A DNA stretch of 64,000 nt from Lentzea nigeriaca (GCF_016907955.1 NZ_JAFBCX010000001.1:1116001-1180000), one strand, 5' to 3'. Numbered from the stretch's first letter, positions 41,081-51,006 are shown. Notes: a model not told the origin generated them from the sequence alone. Numbers and translations: made by a program.

Positions 41081-42058
41081 TCAGGCGCTCGTCCGCAGCA
41101 CGAGCGAGGTAGGCAGCAGCACGGACGGCGGCAGGCCCTCCTCGCCCTCGATCTCGGCGAGGAGGCGCCACGTCAGCATCCGTCCGAACTTCTCCACGTC
41201 CTGCTTCACCGTCGTCAACGGCGGCACCGCGGGCACCGAGTCGTCGAAGCCCACCACGGCCACGTCGTCCGGCACCCGGCGACCGGCGGCGTGCAGCACC
41301 TGCAACGCCCCGAGCGCCATGATGTCCGCGGCCACGAACACCGCGTCCAGCTCGGGCTCGCGGGCCAGCAGCGACGTCATCGCGGCAGCTCCGCCCTCCG
41401 GCGTGAAGTCCGCGTGCACCACCAGATCCGTGCGCCGGCCGGACATCGCCCGCCGCCACCCGGACAACCGGTCGAGGCCCACCGCCATGTCGGCGGGACC
41501 GGCGATGGTCCCGATCCGCTCGCATCCCAGCGAGACCAGGTGCTGCGTCGCCTCCACCGCGCCGGTGAAGTTGTCCGAGTCGACGTACGGCACGGGCCCG
41601 CCCGCCAACGGCCGCCCGCCGGCCACCACCGGCAAGCCGTTGTCGTGCAACAACGACAGCAGCGGGTCGTGACCGTGCAGGCTGATCACCAACGCCCCGT
41701 CGACGTGCCCGCTCGTGAGGTACGAGCCGACGTCGCCCGGCTGGCTCATCATCAGCACCAGCTGGGTGCGATGCCCGGCCAGCTCGGCGTGAACTCCGCG
41801 CATGACCCCGGCGAAGAAGGGGTCCGCCAGCACGCGGCCGCTCGGTTCGGAGACGACCAGCGCGATCGCGTGCGCGCGATGGCCTGCCAACGACCGTGCG
41901 GCCTGGTTCGGCGAGTAGTCGAGCTGCATGACCGCTCGCCGCACCGCCTCCCGTGCCCGAGCACTCACGTGCGGTGCACCGTTGAGCACTCGGGACACGG
42001 TGGACTTCGACACCCCGGCAAGCCGGGCGACCTCGTCGATGCCGGGGCGCCGGGTCAT
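41081..42058 (-). CDS. LacI-family repressor, CebR-like paralogue
   Basis: 325 aa. LacI HTH GIDEVARLAGVSKSTVSRVLNG (~6-27), hinge, and a periplasmic-binding-fold effector domain. Close in sequence to the CebR-like protein at 46560 throughout (for example NQAARSLAGHRAHAIALVVSEPSGRVL against NQAARALAGHRANAIALVVSEPSGRVL). Its ATG overlaps the bglC stop, so it is the last gene of the ceb operon and would be autoregulated through it. Possibly binds the same operators with different effector response. Confidence 0.92.
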   Translation of the reverse strand: MTRRPGIDEVARLAGVSKSTVSRVLNGAPHVSARAREAVRRAVMQLDYSPNQAARSLAGHRAHAIALVVSEPSGRVLADPFFAGVMRGVHAELAGHRTQLVLMMSQPGDVGSYLTSGHVDGALVISLHGHDPLLSLLHDNGLPVVAGGRPLAGGPVPYVDSDNFTGAVEATQHLVSLGCERIGTIAGPADMAVGLDRLSGWRRAMSGRRTDLVVHADFTPEGGAAAMTSLLAREPELDAVFVAADIMALGALQVLHAAGRRVPDDVAVVGFDDSVPAVPPLTTVKQDVEKFGRMLTWRLLAEIEGEEGLPPSVLLPTSLVLRTSA

Positions 42059-43404
42059 GAGGCGATTGCGTTGCTGCGCGCCACCGCGGAGAACCAGCGG
42101 GCGCTCATCTTCGGCGTGCGCACCTGCGTCTCGTAGTCGACGTGCACGATGCCGAACCTCTTCGCGTAGCCCTCGGCCCACTCGAAGTTGTCCATCAACG
42201 ACCAGCAGAAGTAGCCCCGCAGGTCGACTCCGGCGGCGATGGCGGCGTGCGCGGCCCTCAGGTGCGAGGCCAAGTACTCGGTGCGTTCCGCGTCGTCGAC
42301 TCCCGGCTCGTCCGGGTACGCGGCACCGTTCTCGGTGATGTACAAGGGAATCGACGGGTAGTCGTGGTGCACGCGCAGCAGCACGGACGTGAGCCCGTCC
42401 GGCCGCACCTCCCAGCCCATGTCGGTGACCGGCGCGTCGCGGCGCGGGAACGAGTGGTCCCCGACGCCGACCCACGGCGACGGCCCGATCTCGCCGGGCT
42501 TCGAGCTGACGAAGTGCTCGGTGTAGTAGTTGACGCCGAGCATGTCCATCGGGCCGGAGATCGTCTTGAGGTCGCCCTCGTGGATCACCGACGAGAACCC
42601 GAACGGCTCCAGGTCCTCCACGACGTCGGCGGGGTAGTGGCCGTTCAGCAACGGGTCCAGGAAGATCCGCTGCTGCAGGCCGTCGAGCCGCCGCGCCACG
42701 TCCCTGTCGGCCTCGGACGACGGATCGGCCGGGATGATCGGGTACATGTTGAGCGTGATGCCGAGCTGCTTGTTCGCGCCGCGGATCACCTCGCCCGCGA
42801 GGCCGTGCGCCAGCAGCAGGTGGTGCACCGCGGCCACGGCGGCGTCCGGCTCGGTGCGGCCCGGCGCGTGGATTCCCGCGGCATAGCCCAGGAACGCCGC
42901 GCACCACGGCTCGTTCAGCGTCGTGAAGCCGTCGACGCGGTCACCCAGCGCCTCGACGACCGACTCGGCGTACTCGGTGAACCGGTAGGCGGTGTCGCGG
43001 GTCGCCCAGCCACCGGTGTCCTCCAGCTTCTGCGGGAGGTCCCAGTGGTAGAGCGTCGGCCACGGCTTGATCCCGTGCTCCAGCAGCGTGTCCACGAGCC
43101 GGCGGTAGAAGTCGAGCCCTGCCTGGTTGACCGCCCCGCCGTCGGGCCGCACCCGCGGCCACGCGATCGAGAACCGGTAGGCGCCCAGGCCGAGCTCGGC
43201 CATCATCCGCACGTCCTGCTCGAACCGGCGGTAGTGGTCGGCACCGGGTTCACCGGTGTGGCCGCCCACGACCTTGCCGGGTACGCGGCAGAAGGCGTCC
43301 CAGATCGAGTCGGTGCGACCGTCGACGTCGGTCGCCCCTTCGACCTGGAACGCCGCCGTGGCAGCACCCCACAAGAACCCGTCCGGGAAAGCGATGTCCT
43401 TCAC
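42055..43404 (-). CDS. bglC: GH1 beta-glucosidase
   Basis: 449 aa, cytoplasmic. GH1: FPDGFLWGAATAAFQVEGA at the N-terminus, acid/base Glu in TTLNEPWCA (~165) and nucleophile Glu in YITENGAAY (~355). Cleaves imported cellobiose/cello-oligosaccharides to glucose. GTG 43404 is preferred, with GAAGGG six bases upstream, over GTG 43410, which would abut that SD. It follows the cebG-like permease with no gap and is followed by the second repressor. Confidence 0.92.
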   Translation of the reverse strand: MKDIAFPDGFLWGAATAAFQVEGATDVDGRTDSIWDAFCRVPGKVVGGHTGEPGADHYRRFEQDVRMMAELGLGAYRFSIAWPRVRPDGGAVNQAGLDFYRRLVDTLLEHGIKPWPTLYHWDLPQKLEDTGGWATRDTAYRFTEYAESVVEALGDRVDGFTTLNEPWCAAFLGYAAGIHAPGRTEPDAAVAAVHHLLLAHGLAGEVIRGANKQLGITLNMYPIIPADPSSEADRDVARRLDGLQQRIFLDPLLNGHYPADVVEDLEPFGFSSVIHEGDLKTISGPMDMLGVNYYTEHFVSSKPGEIGPSPWVGVGDHSFPRRDAPVTDMGWEVRPDGLTSVLLRVHHDYPSIPLYITENGAAYPDEPGVDDAERTEYLASHLRAAHAAIAAGVDLRGYFCWSLMDNFEWAEGYAKRFGIVHVDYETQVRTPKMSARWFSAVARSNAIAS

Positions 43405-43406
43405 CT

Positions 43407-44219
43407 TCACCCCTTCACAGCGCCCTGCATCACGCCCGCGACGATCTGCCGCCCGAGCACCAAGAACACGATCAAGACCGGAACCGTCGCGAGAGTCGTT
43501 CCGGCGAGCACGAGCGAGTAGTCGACGTAGTAGCCGCTCTGCAGCTTCTCCAGCGCGACCTGGAGCGTCGGGTTGTCGGCGTTCAGCACGACCAGCGGCC
43601 ACAGGAAGTCGTTCCAGGACTGCATGAACGTGAACACGCCGAGCATCGCGGCGGCCGGGCGGGCAGCGGGCAGTGCGACGTGCCAGAACACCCGCCAGAG
43701 GCTGCAGCCGTCCATCCGCGCCGCCTCGACGAGCTCGTCGGGCACCGCGTCGACCAGGTACTGCCGCATCCAGAACACGCCGAACGCGGTGACGAGGTTC
43801 GGCACGATCACGGCTTCCAGCTCACCGGCCCAGCCGAACTCCGCCATCGCCATGTACAGCGGGATGATCCCGAGCTGCGTCGGCACTGCCAACGTTGCCA
43901 CCACGAACAGGAACAGCACGCCCCGGCCGCGGAACCGCAGCTTGGCGAACGCGAACCCCGCGAGCGCCGACAGCAGCACCACCGACAGCGTCACCGTGCC
44001 GGACACGATGAAACTGTTGCCCAGCGCCTTCCAGAACGGGATCGTGTCGAACACCCGCGCCGCGTTGGCGAAGAAGTTCCCGCCGGGCACGAGCGTGAAG
44101 TCACCGGTGAGCACCGAGTTGTCGCGGCTGGCCACGAGGTAGGACCAGTAGAACGGGAAAGCCGAGCCCAGCACGAACGCGGCCAGCACGCCGTAGACCA
44201 CAAAGGACGGACGTTTCAC
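43407..44219 (-). CDS. cebG: Sugar ABC transporter permease, CebG-like
   Basis: 270 aa from GTG 44219, overlapping the upstream permease stop by 4 bases. MalG-type permease with about six membrane helices and the EAA loop (ELVEAARMDGCSLWRVFWHVALP, ~180-205). Pairs with the CebF-like permease to import cellobiose/cellotriose. SD GAGGAGGG upstream. Confidence 0.92.
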   Translation of the reverse strand: MKRPSFVVYGVLAAFVLGSAFPFYWSYLVASRDNSVLTGDFTLVPGGNFFANAARVFDTIPFWKALGNSFIVSGTVTLSVVLLSALAGFAFAKLRFRGRGVLFLFVVATLAVPTQLGIIPLYMAMAEFGWAGELEAVIVPNLVTAFGVFWMRQYLVDAVPDELVEAARMDGCSLWRVFWHVALPAARPAAAMLGVFTFMQSWNDFLWPLVVLNADNPTLQVALEKLQSGYYVDYSLVLAGTTLATVPVLIVFLVLGRQIVAGVMQGAVKG

Positions 44220-45172
44220 CGCACGGCCCTCCTCGTGAGCCAGAAGTTCAGACCCGCCACCGCGATCACGACGAGGAACAGCAACCACGCGATCGCGGCC
44301 GCGTACCCGAGGTTCAGCTGCTGGAACGCCGACTGGTACAGGTAGAGCACCACGGTCTGGTACTGGTGCTCGGCGCCGCCGCCACTGCCCGCGGACGGGT
44401 CGTACAGCTTGGGCTCGGTGAAGATCTGCAGACCACCGATCGTCGACGTGACGATCACGAAGATCAGCGTCGGCTTGAGCATCGGCAGCGTGATGCTGAA
44501 GAACCTGCGCAGCGGGCCGGCGCCGTCGACGACGGCGGCCTCGTGCACCTCACGTGGAATCGCCAGCATCGCGGCCAGGACGATCAGCGCGTTGTAGCCG
44601 GTCCACCGCCAGTTGACCATCGACGCGATGGCCACATGACTGCCGAACGTGTTGGCCTGCCAGTCGATCGGCGGGATCCCCACCGTCGTCAGCACGCTGT
44701 TGACCAGCCCGAACTGCGGGCCGAACAGGTTGCCGAAGATGATCGTCAACGCGACCAGCGACGCGACGTACGGCAGCAGCACGCCCATCCGCCACGCCGT
44801 CCGCCCGCGCAGGTTGACGGCGAGCAGTGCGGCGAGCACCACCGCGACGATCACCTGCGGCACGCTGGAGAGCAGGAAGATGCTGAAGGTGTTGAACAGC
44901 GCGTTCCAGAACTGACCGTCACCGAACAGCTCGCGGTAGTTGTCGAGACCGACGAACGGCGTCTCGTCGGCGCCGAGCTCCCAGTCGAACAACGACACGT
45001 AGGCCGTGTAGAGCAACGGGAAGAGCCCGACCGCGCCGAACAACACGAAGAACGGTGCGACGAACAGGTACGGCGACACCTTGGCGTCCAAAGCGGACAG
45101 CCGGTGGCGCGGCGACCGCGAGCGGGTCTGCGCGACCCGCTCGCGGTCGGACCTGGTGAGCACGGCGGTCAC
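44216..45172 (-). CDS. cebF: Sugar ABC transporter permease, CebF-like
   Basis: 318 aa. MalF-type permease: a cytoplasmic N-terminal stretch, six or so helices and EAA loop EVHEAAVVDGAGPLRRFFSITLP (~205-230). GTG 45172 overlaps the cebE-like stop by 4 bases. No ATPase gene lies in this operon; as for Streptomyces CebEFG, a shared MsiK-type ATPase (a candidate lies at 58073) probably energises it. Confidence 0.92.
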   Translation of the reverse strand: MTAVLTRSDRERVAQTRSRSPRHRLSALDAKVSPYLFVAPFFVLFGAVGLFPLLYTAYVSLFDWELGADETPFVGLDNYRELFGDGQFWNALFNTFSIFLLSSVPQVIVAVVLAALLAVNLRGRTAWRMGVLLPYVASLVALTIIFGNLFGPQFGLVNSVLTTVGIPPIDWQANTFGSHVAIASMVNWRWTGYNALIVLAAMLAIPREVHEAAVVDGAGPLRRFFSITLPMLKPTLIFVIVTSTIGGLQIFTEPKLYDPSAGSGGGAEHQYQTVVLYLYQSAFQQLNLGYAAAIAWLLFLVVIAVAGLNFWLTRRAVR

Positions 45173-46431
45173 TTAGCGACCTTCTGTGCCTCCGCGACGG
45201 CGGTCTTCCAGCCCTCGTCAGCGCTCTTGCCCTGCTCGACCGACTGCAGCGCCGGGCTGAACACGTTCTCCTGGATCTGGCCGTCCTTCGGGCCCTTGTA
45301 CTGCGCGGCGGCGACCTTCTGGGCCTGCGCGGCGAACAGCGAGCCCGCCTTGATGTCACCGAAGTAGGCGTTCGTCTGCTCCAGCAGGGCGGGGTCCTTC
45401 AGCGCCTGGACCTGGCTCGGGAACGTGCCCTTCGCCTTGAACGCCTTGATCTGCTGCTCCGGCGCGGTCAGCCACGCCGCGACCTCGGCGGCCTTCTTCG
45501 CGTTCTTGCCCTGCTTCGGCACGGTGAGGTACGAACCGCCCCAGTTGCCGCCACCGTTCGGGAACGCCTCGGTGACCGCCCACTTGCCCTTGTTCTCCGC
45601 GCCGGCCTGTGCCTCGATCACGCCGAGCATCCACGACGGGCAGGTCTTCGTGGCGAACGCGCCGGCCTTGAAGCCGGAGTTCCACTCGTTGCTCCACGCC
45701 ACGAGCTTCGCCGACTGGCCCTTCGCGACCGCGTTCGTCACCGCGGTCCAGTCGGCCTTGATGGCGGGGTTGGTCTCGACGACGAGCTTGTCGGACTTGT
45801 CGAAGTAGCCCACCTCGTGCTGGTTGTGCATGGCGTTGAAGACCTGTGAGGCGCTGTCGAACCACGCCACCCCGCCGGACTTCGCGATGAACTGGTCACC
45901 GGCGGCGAAGTAGCTGTCCCACGTGGCGAACAGCGCCTTCACGGCCTCGGGGTCGGACGGCAGACCGGCCTTCTCGAAGAGGTCCTTGCGGTAGCACATC
46001 GCGAGCGGCCCGATGTCCGTGCCGTAGCCGATGAGCTTGCCGTCCTTGGTGGTGGCGGCGTCGGTCTTCCACTTCAGCCACCGGTTGTCGACGTTCGGCC
46101 CGATCTCCTTCAGGTCGTTGAACTGGCCGGCCTTGTCCATCACCTGGCTGAGGTAGCCCTCCTCGACGGCCTCGATGTCCGCGAGACCGGAGCCGGCGCC
46201 CAGCTTGGTGAAGAGGTTCTGGTGGTGCGGCGCTCCCTGGCCGGTCTTGCGCTGGGTGAGCTTCACGTCCGGGTGCGCTGCCTCGTACTCCTTGAGCAGG
46301 TCCTCGTACCCGAACTCGTTGAACGTGGCGATGGTCAGCTCGGTCTTGCCGTTCTGCGTCGCTTCCCCGGACGAACAGGCGGTGGCGGCGGCTAACAACA
46401 GGAGCACGCTGACCCAACTGCGGTGGCGCAC
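45169..46431 (-). CDS. cebE: Cellobiose-binding lipoprotein, CebE-like
   Basis: 420 aa. Lipoprotein signal with lipobox AATACSS (Cys ~19), then a family 1 solute-binding fold (LTIATFNEFGYEDLLKEYEAAHPDVKL; AMCYRKDLFEKAGLP; NGGGNWGGSYLTVPKQGKN). Captures sugar at the outer membrane face and delivers it to CebFG. GTG start 46431. Two CebR-type palindromes lie within 125 bases upstream, identifying the ligand class as cello-oligosaccharide. Confidence 0.9.
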   Translation of the reverse strand: MRHRSWVSVLLLLAAATACSSGEATQNGKTELTIATFNEFGYEDLLKEYEAAHPDVKLTQRKTGQGAPHHQNLFTKLGAGSGLADIEAVEEGYLSQVMDKAGQFNDLKEIGPNVDNRWLKWKTDAATTKDGKLIGYGTDIGPLAMCYRKDLFEKAGLPSDPEAVKALFATWDSYFAAGDQFIAKSGGVAWFDSASQVFNAMHNQHEVGYFDKSDKLVVETNPAIKADWTAVTNAVAKGQSAKLVAWSNEWNSGFKAGAFATKTCPSWMLGVIEAQAGAENKGKWAVTEAFPNGGGNWGGSYLTVPKQGKNAKKAAEVAAWLTAPEQQIKAFKAKGTFPSQVQALKDPALLEQTNAYFGDIKAGSLFAAQAQKVAAAQYKGPKDGQIQENVFSPALQSVEQGKSADEGWKTAVAEAQKVAK

Positions 46432-46461
46432 GGAGAACTCCCTCGGTCTCGGCGGGCGGGT

Positions 46462-46555
46462 TTCTGGGAGCGCTCCCAGAAGTTTCGAGGAGTGTTAACC
46501 GCACCACATGAGGGTGTCAAGGCTGGGAGGGGGTACTTTCTGGGAACGCTCCCAG
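46462..46555. promoter_or_regulatory. Two CebR operators upstream of cebE
   Basis: Site 1 (46462-46481) contains a perfect TGGGAGCGCTCCCA, the known CebR box. Site 2 (46540-46555) is CTGGGAACGCTCCCAG, one base off. They lie between cebR and cebE, one close to the cebE start and one next to the cebR stop. Confidence 0.9.
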
Positions 46556-46559
46556 TTCG

Positions 46560-47579
46560 TTATGCGCTGACCCGCCGAACGAGCGTGGTGGGCAGCAGCA
46601 ACGACGGCGGCAGCCCGGCCTCACCGGCGAGCTCCGCGAGCAGCCGCCACGTCATGGTGCGGCCGAGCTCCTCGACGTCCTGCCTGATCGTGGTGAGCGG
46701 CGGCGACGCGCTGGAGGCGAACACCGAGTCGTCGAACCCGATCACGGCGACGTCCTCCGGGATGCGCTTGCCGTGCGCATGGAGCACCTGCAATGCGCCC
46801 AACGCCATGATGTCCGCTCCGACGAACACCGCATCGAGATCGGGCGCCTTGTCCAGCAACCGTTCCATCGCCTGCGCGCCGCTCTCGGGCGTGTAGTCCG
46901 CGTGCACGACGAGTCCGGCTGGAATCTTCGCCTCGCCGAGCCCGCGCTTGAAACCGCTCAGCCGGTCGGAACCCACAGCCATGTCCTTCGGGCCCGCCAC
47001 CGTGCCGATCCGCTTGCGGCCCAACGAAACCAGGTGCCGCGCGGCCTCGAGTCCACCGGTGAAGTTGTCCGCGTCGACGAACGGGACCGACGTCTTCCCG
47101 AGCGGCCGCCCGCCGACCACGACCGGCAGGCCGATCTCGTCGAGCATCGGCACCAGCGGGTCCTCGCCGTGCAGGCTCACCAGCAACGCGCCGTCGACGT
47201 GCCCGCTGCTGAGGTACGTGACCAGGTCGCTCGTGTCCGACGGCTGGCTCATCATCAGCAACAGCTGCAGGTGCCGCCCGGCGAGCTCGGCGTGGATCCC
47301 GCGCAGCACCCCGGCGAAGAACGGGTCGGAGAGCACGCGGCCGGACGGTTCGGAGACGACGAGCGCGATGGCGTTGGCGCGATGGCCGGCCAAGGCCCGC
47401 GCGGCCTGATTCGGCGCATAGCCCAGTTGGGCGATGGCGGCGTGCACGGCCTCGCGGGCCTTGGCGCTCACGTACTGCTCGCCGTTGATGACGCGCGAGA
47501 CGGTCGACTTCGACACCCCGGCGACCCTCGCGACCTCTTCGATCCGGGGGCCGGGACGTCGTTTGGCCGTCTCCGTCAT
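46560..47579 (-). CDS. cebR: LacI-family repressor CebR
   Basis: 339 aa. HTH RIEEVARVAGVSKSTVSRVINGEQYVSAKAREAV (~12-45), hinge NQAARALAGHRANAIALVV, and an effector domain. Position directly upstream of two CebR boxes and a cebEFG-bglC operon supports the name. It represses the operon; cello-oligosaccharide (usually cellobiose) releases it. A second, similar LacI protein sits at the far end of the operon. Confidence 0.9.
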   Translation of the reverse strand: MTETAKRRPGPRIEEVARVAGVSKSTVSRVINGEQYVSAKAREAVHAAIAQLGYAPNQAARALAGHRANAIALVVSEPSGRVLSDPFFAGVLRGIHAELAGRHLQLLLMMSQPSDTSDLVTYLSSGHVDGALLVSLHGEDPLVPMLDEIGLPVVVGGRPLGKTSVPFVDADNFTGGLEAARHLVSLGRKRIGTVAGPKDMAVGSDRLSGFKRGLGEAKIPAGLVVHADYTPESGAQAMERLLDKAPDLDAVFVGADIMALGALQVLHAHGKRIPEDVAVIGFDDSVFASSASPPLTTIRQDVEELGRTMTWRLLAELAGEAGLPPSLLLPTTLVRRVSA

Positions 47580-47770
47580 GCCGTCATCTTAGGGACGTGT
47601 CGACGCATTGGTCGAACCACGTCAGCGTGCGGCCTGTCCTGTCCACGATCTCCGGTACACGGCGGTTCTCCCTCGGTGCGGCGGTGAAGGAGAAGTTTGG
47701 AAGATCGTCCGCACAAATTCCGCACAGCGGACCGATGTTCTGGCACCATGCCCCCCGATGAGGAGGGTCA

Positions 47771-50488
47771 GTGCGGTATCGGCTTCTTGGGCCGCTGCAG
47801 ATCTGGCGTGGGGGCGTGGAACTGCGGCTCGGCGGGCCCCGGCAACGGGCGCTGCTGGCGGCGTTGGCCCTGCACGCCAACGAGACTGTCAGCTTTGAAC
47901 ATTTGAGTGAAGCGGTGTGGGAATCTCCGCCCGCGGCACCGGAATCGAACATTCGGACCTACGTCGCGGCGTTGCGCAAGCTGGTGCTCGACGAACTGGT
48001 CACCGTCCCAGGTGGATATCGGCTGGTCCTACCCGCCGAGGAGGTCGACTCCTTCGTCTTCGGACAGCTGTGCGCGGCCGGGGACGAGGCGCTGCGACAG
48101 GGAGATCACCGGACAGCGGTGACCCGGTATGAGGAAGCGCTCGCGTTGTGGCGCGGGCCCGCGCTCGACGGACTGGTGGTCGGGTCGCGGCTCGACGCCG
48201 AGCTGACATTGCTACAGGAGCGCAGGCTGACCGTCGCCGAGCAGCACGCGCGGCTCGCGATCGAGCTCGGGCAGGGTGAGCGGCTGATCGCCGAGCTGCG
48301 GCGGTTGACCAAGCAGTTCCCGTTGCGCGAACAACTGTGGCTGCAGCTGATGCACGCGCTGCAGCGGGCGAACAGGCCTGCCGAGGCGTTGCAGGCGTTC
48401 GAGGAACTGCGGGTCGTGCTGGCCGAGGAGCTGGGCACCGATCCGGGGTCTGAGCTGCGCGAGCTGCACGAGCGGCTGCTGCGCGGGGACGAGCCGAGGC
48501 CCGCGTTGAACACGTTGCCGCGTGACGTCGCGGACTTCACCGGGCGTGCCGCCGAGATCGAACGGCTGACGAGAGCCGTCACCGGGAAGTCGGCCGTGGT
48601 GATCTCCGCGATCGACGGCATGCCCGGTGTCGGCAAGACGACGCTGGCCGTGCACCTGGCGCATCGGCTGGAGTATCCGGACGGTCAGCTGTTCATCGAC
48701 CTGCACGCGCACACCGCCGGTCGTGCGCCGGTGGAACCGACCGATGCGCTGGACGTGCTGTTGCGGGCGCTCGGTCTGGAGGAGATCCCGGTCGGCCTGG
48801 ACGAGCGGGCCGCGTTGTGGCGGGCCGAGTTGTCGCGCCGCCGGTTGCTGGTCGTGCTGGACAACGCCGCGCGCGCTGATCAGGTGCGGCCGCTGCTGCC
48901 GGGTGTGCCCGGCTCGTTGGTGCTGGTCACGTCACGGGCACGGCTCGTCGAGCTGGAAGGCACGTCGACGCTCACGCTGGACGTGCTGTCCGAGGCGGAG
49001 GCGCTGCAGCTGTTCGCCACGATCGTCGGCGACGAACGCGGAACGGATCCCGCCGCCCGCGAGGTCGTCGAGCTGTGCGGCAGGCTGCCACTGGCCGTGC
49101 GTCTCGCCGCCGGGCGGTTGCGGTCCCGGCCGACCTGGACCACGGCGCACCTCGCGACGCGGTTGCGCGAGGGCCGATTATCCGAACTGGACGCTGTCTT
49201 CGCGTTGTCGTTCGGCCAGCTGCCCGCGGGGCACCAGCGGCTCTTCGGCCTGCTGGGCCTGCACCACGGCACGGACTTCGACGTCCACCAGGCCGCGGCG
49301 CTCGGCGACCTCGACATCCTCGAGTGCGACGGAATGCTCGAGGACCTCGTCGACGTGCACCTGCTGGAGGCGACGACGGTCGGCCGCTACCGGATGCACG
49401 ACCTGCTGCGGCAGTACGCGCAGTCCAAGGTGGACACGGCACACGAACCCTTGACCCGGTTGCTGGACCACTTCCTGGACACCTCGAACCAGGCGACACG
49501 GCTGATGTCGCCCGCGGCCCGCAAGTACGAGGTCGACATCAGCTACCGGCCCGAGTCGCGGCTCGTGCTGCGCGACTACGACCACGCGGTGGAGTGGCTG
49601 GAGACCGAACGCCAGACGCTCGTCGCGGCCGTGGCGTTGTCGTTGGACGGTGACTGGCGCACGCACACGTGGCAGCTCGCGCGCGCGTTGACGTTCTTCT
49701 GCATGGTGCGCGGCCACACGAGAGACTGGGCCACGATCAACGAACTGGCGCTGGAGGCCGCGAAGGACAACCCGGCGGCGCTCGCGATCACCACGAAGAA
49801 CTACGCGATGGTGTTCTGGCAGACCGCGCGGTACTCCGACGCCATCCACCACAACGAGCGTGCGATCGAGATGCTCCGCGAGCAGGGCGACCTGCAGGGC
49901 GTGGCGGGCACCCTGAACAACCTCTCGCTGGTCTACCGGACGCTGCAACGGCACGCCGAGGCCGCCGAGCTGCTGGAACAGGCGATCACGGTCGCGCGGC
50001 AGCTGGGCGACCGGCACCTCGAGTCGCAGGCGATGAGCAACGTCAGCAACATCTACAGCGCTCTGGGCCGCTACGACGAGGCCCTGGAAGCCTGCAACGG
50101 GGCGCTGGCGTTGATGCGCGAGATGGGCAGCCGCCGCGACGAGGCCGACACCCAGAGCGCGCTGGGCATGATCCTGCACGCCATGGGCAGGCACGACGAG
50201 GCGCTCGACGCGTTGGACTCGGCCCTGACGGCGGTGCGCGCGATCGGTGACGTCACGACCGAGACCGTGGTCTTGAACTACCTCGGCGAGGTGCTGACCG
50301 CTGCCGGACGTCCCGCTGAGGCCGTGGTGCGCCTGCACGAGGCACTGGACCTGGCCGAACGGATCGACGACCGGCGTGAGGCGGCCAACGCCCACAAGCA
50401 CCTGGCGAAGGCGGTCGCGGATCCGGCGGAGGCGGCGCGGCACGAGAAGGAGGCGGAGGCCCGGTTCGCGGCGCTAGGTGCTGACTGA
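47771..50488 (+). CDS. AfsR/SARP-family regulator with NB-ARC and TPR domains
   Basis: 905 aa from GTG 47771 (VRYRLLGPLQIWRGG), SD GAGGAGGG 3-7 bases away. Domain order: winged-helix DNA-binding (~1-95), BTAD (~95-245), NB-ARC with P-loop GMPGVGKTTLA (~282), LLVVLDNAARADQV, MHDLLRQYAQ, then TPR repeats (~650-880: ALAITTKNYAMVFWQTARY, AGTLNNLSLVYRTLQRHAE). Same architecture as the SARP at 22216 but only partly similar. Likely activates a nearby or distant metabolic pathway; target unknown. Overlaps the convergent gene by 15 bases. Confidence 0.92.
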   Translation: MRYRLLGPLQIWRGGVELRLGGPRQRALLAALALHANETVSFEHLSEAVWESPPAAPESNIRTYVAALRKLVLDELVTVPGGYRLVLPAEEVDSFVFGQLCAAGDEALRQGDHRTAVTRYEEALALWRGPALDGLVVGSRLDAELTLLQERRLTVAEQHARLAIELGQGERLIAELRRLTKQFPLREQLWLQLMHALQRANRPAEALQAFEELRVVLAEELGTDPGSELRELHERLLRGDEPRPALNTLPRDVADFTGRAAEIERLTRAVTGKSAVVISAIDGMPGVGKTTLAVHLAHRLEYPDGQLFIDLHAHTAGRAPVEPTDALDVLLRALGLEEIPVGLDERAALWRAELSRRRLLVVLDNAARADQVRPLLPGVPGSLVLVTSRARLVELEGTSTLTLDVLSEAEALQLFATIVGDERGTDPAAREVVELCGRLPLAVRLAAGRLRSRPTWTTAHLATRLREGRLSELDAVFALSFGQLPAGHQRLFGLLGLHHGTDFDVHQAAALGDLDILECDGMLEDLVDVHLLEATTVGRYRMHDLLRQYAQSKVDTAHEPLTRLLDHFLDTSNQATRLMSPAARKYEVDISYRPESRLVLRDYDHAVEWLETERQTLVAAVALSLDGDWRTHTWQLARALTFFCMVRGHTRDWATINELALEAAKDNPAALAITTKNYAMVFWQTARYSDAIHHNERAIEMLREQGDLQGVAGTLNNLSLVYRTLQRHAEAAELLEQAITVARQLGDRHLESQAMSNVSNIYSALGRYDEALEACNGALALMREMGSRRDEADTQSALGMILHAMGRHDEALDALDSALTAVRAIGDVTTETVVLNYLGEVLTAAGRPAEAVVRLHEALDLAERIDDRREAANAHKHLAKAVADPAEAARHEKEAEARFAALGAD

Positions 50489-50953
50489 ACGCGGTCCCGG
50501 CCTGCCTCCCGTCAGCACGGCGCCACGCGGCAACCCGTCCCGCAGCAACGGCAACAGCTTGGGGTGCTTGCTCATCAGCACCGCGGCCGTGCCGTTGCGC
50601 TGCTGGATCCTGCGGCAGAAGTGCGAAGACAGCGGGACGCCGAGGTAGGCCTCCGCGCGCGGCCCGTAGACGACGTGGTCTTCGAGCCCGCACCACCCGG
50701 CCGCGACGGGGCGGTCGTCCAGCCAGATGAAGCCCTCCACGTACACGGCGCCGCGCACACGGGTGGACTCGGTGAAGGCGACGCTGAACGTGACCTGGGG
50801 AGACAGCCTGGTGTCCGCGTCGGCGGTCCACCACGTGCCGAGGTCGAGGACCAGTCCTTCCATGCTCGCGTGCGCCCAGCCGGAGTCGTCGACGAGCGTG
50901 CGGAACGGTGCTTCGAGCACGGTGAGAGCCGCGGTGAGCTGCTCCATCCGCAC
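50474..50953 (-). CDS. Hypothetical protein
   Basis: 159 aa, cytoplasmic. N-terminal EQLTAALTVLEAPFRTLVDDS, a central region of strands (QVTFSVAFTESTRVRGAVYVEG, FIWLDDRPVAAGWCGLED) and a C-terminal helical part. No family recognised. Clear protein-like composition supports it as a real gene. Convergent with the SARP gene and downstream (minus strand) of a hairpin that ends the sigma-factor gene. Confidence 0.65.
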   Translation of the reverse strand: MRMEQLTAALTVLEAPFRTLVDDSGWAHASMEGLVLDLGTWWTADADTRLSPQVTFSVAFTESTRVRGAVYVEGFIWLDDRPVAAGWCGLEDHVVYGPRAEAYLGVPLSSHFCRRIQQRNGTAAVLMSKHPKLLPLLRDGLPRGAVLTGGRPGPRSVST

Positions 50954-51006
50954 ATGGTGCGGCCATTCGGGCTATTTCGCCGGGCGACGTGGAATATCCG
51001 GCTGGC

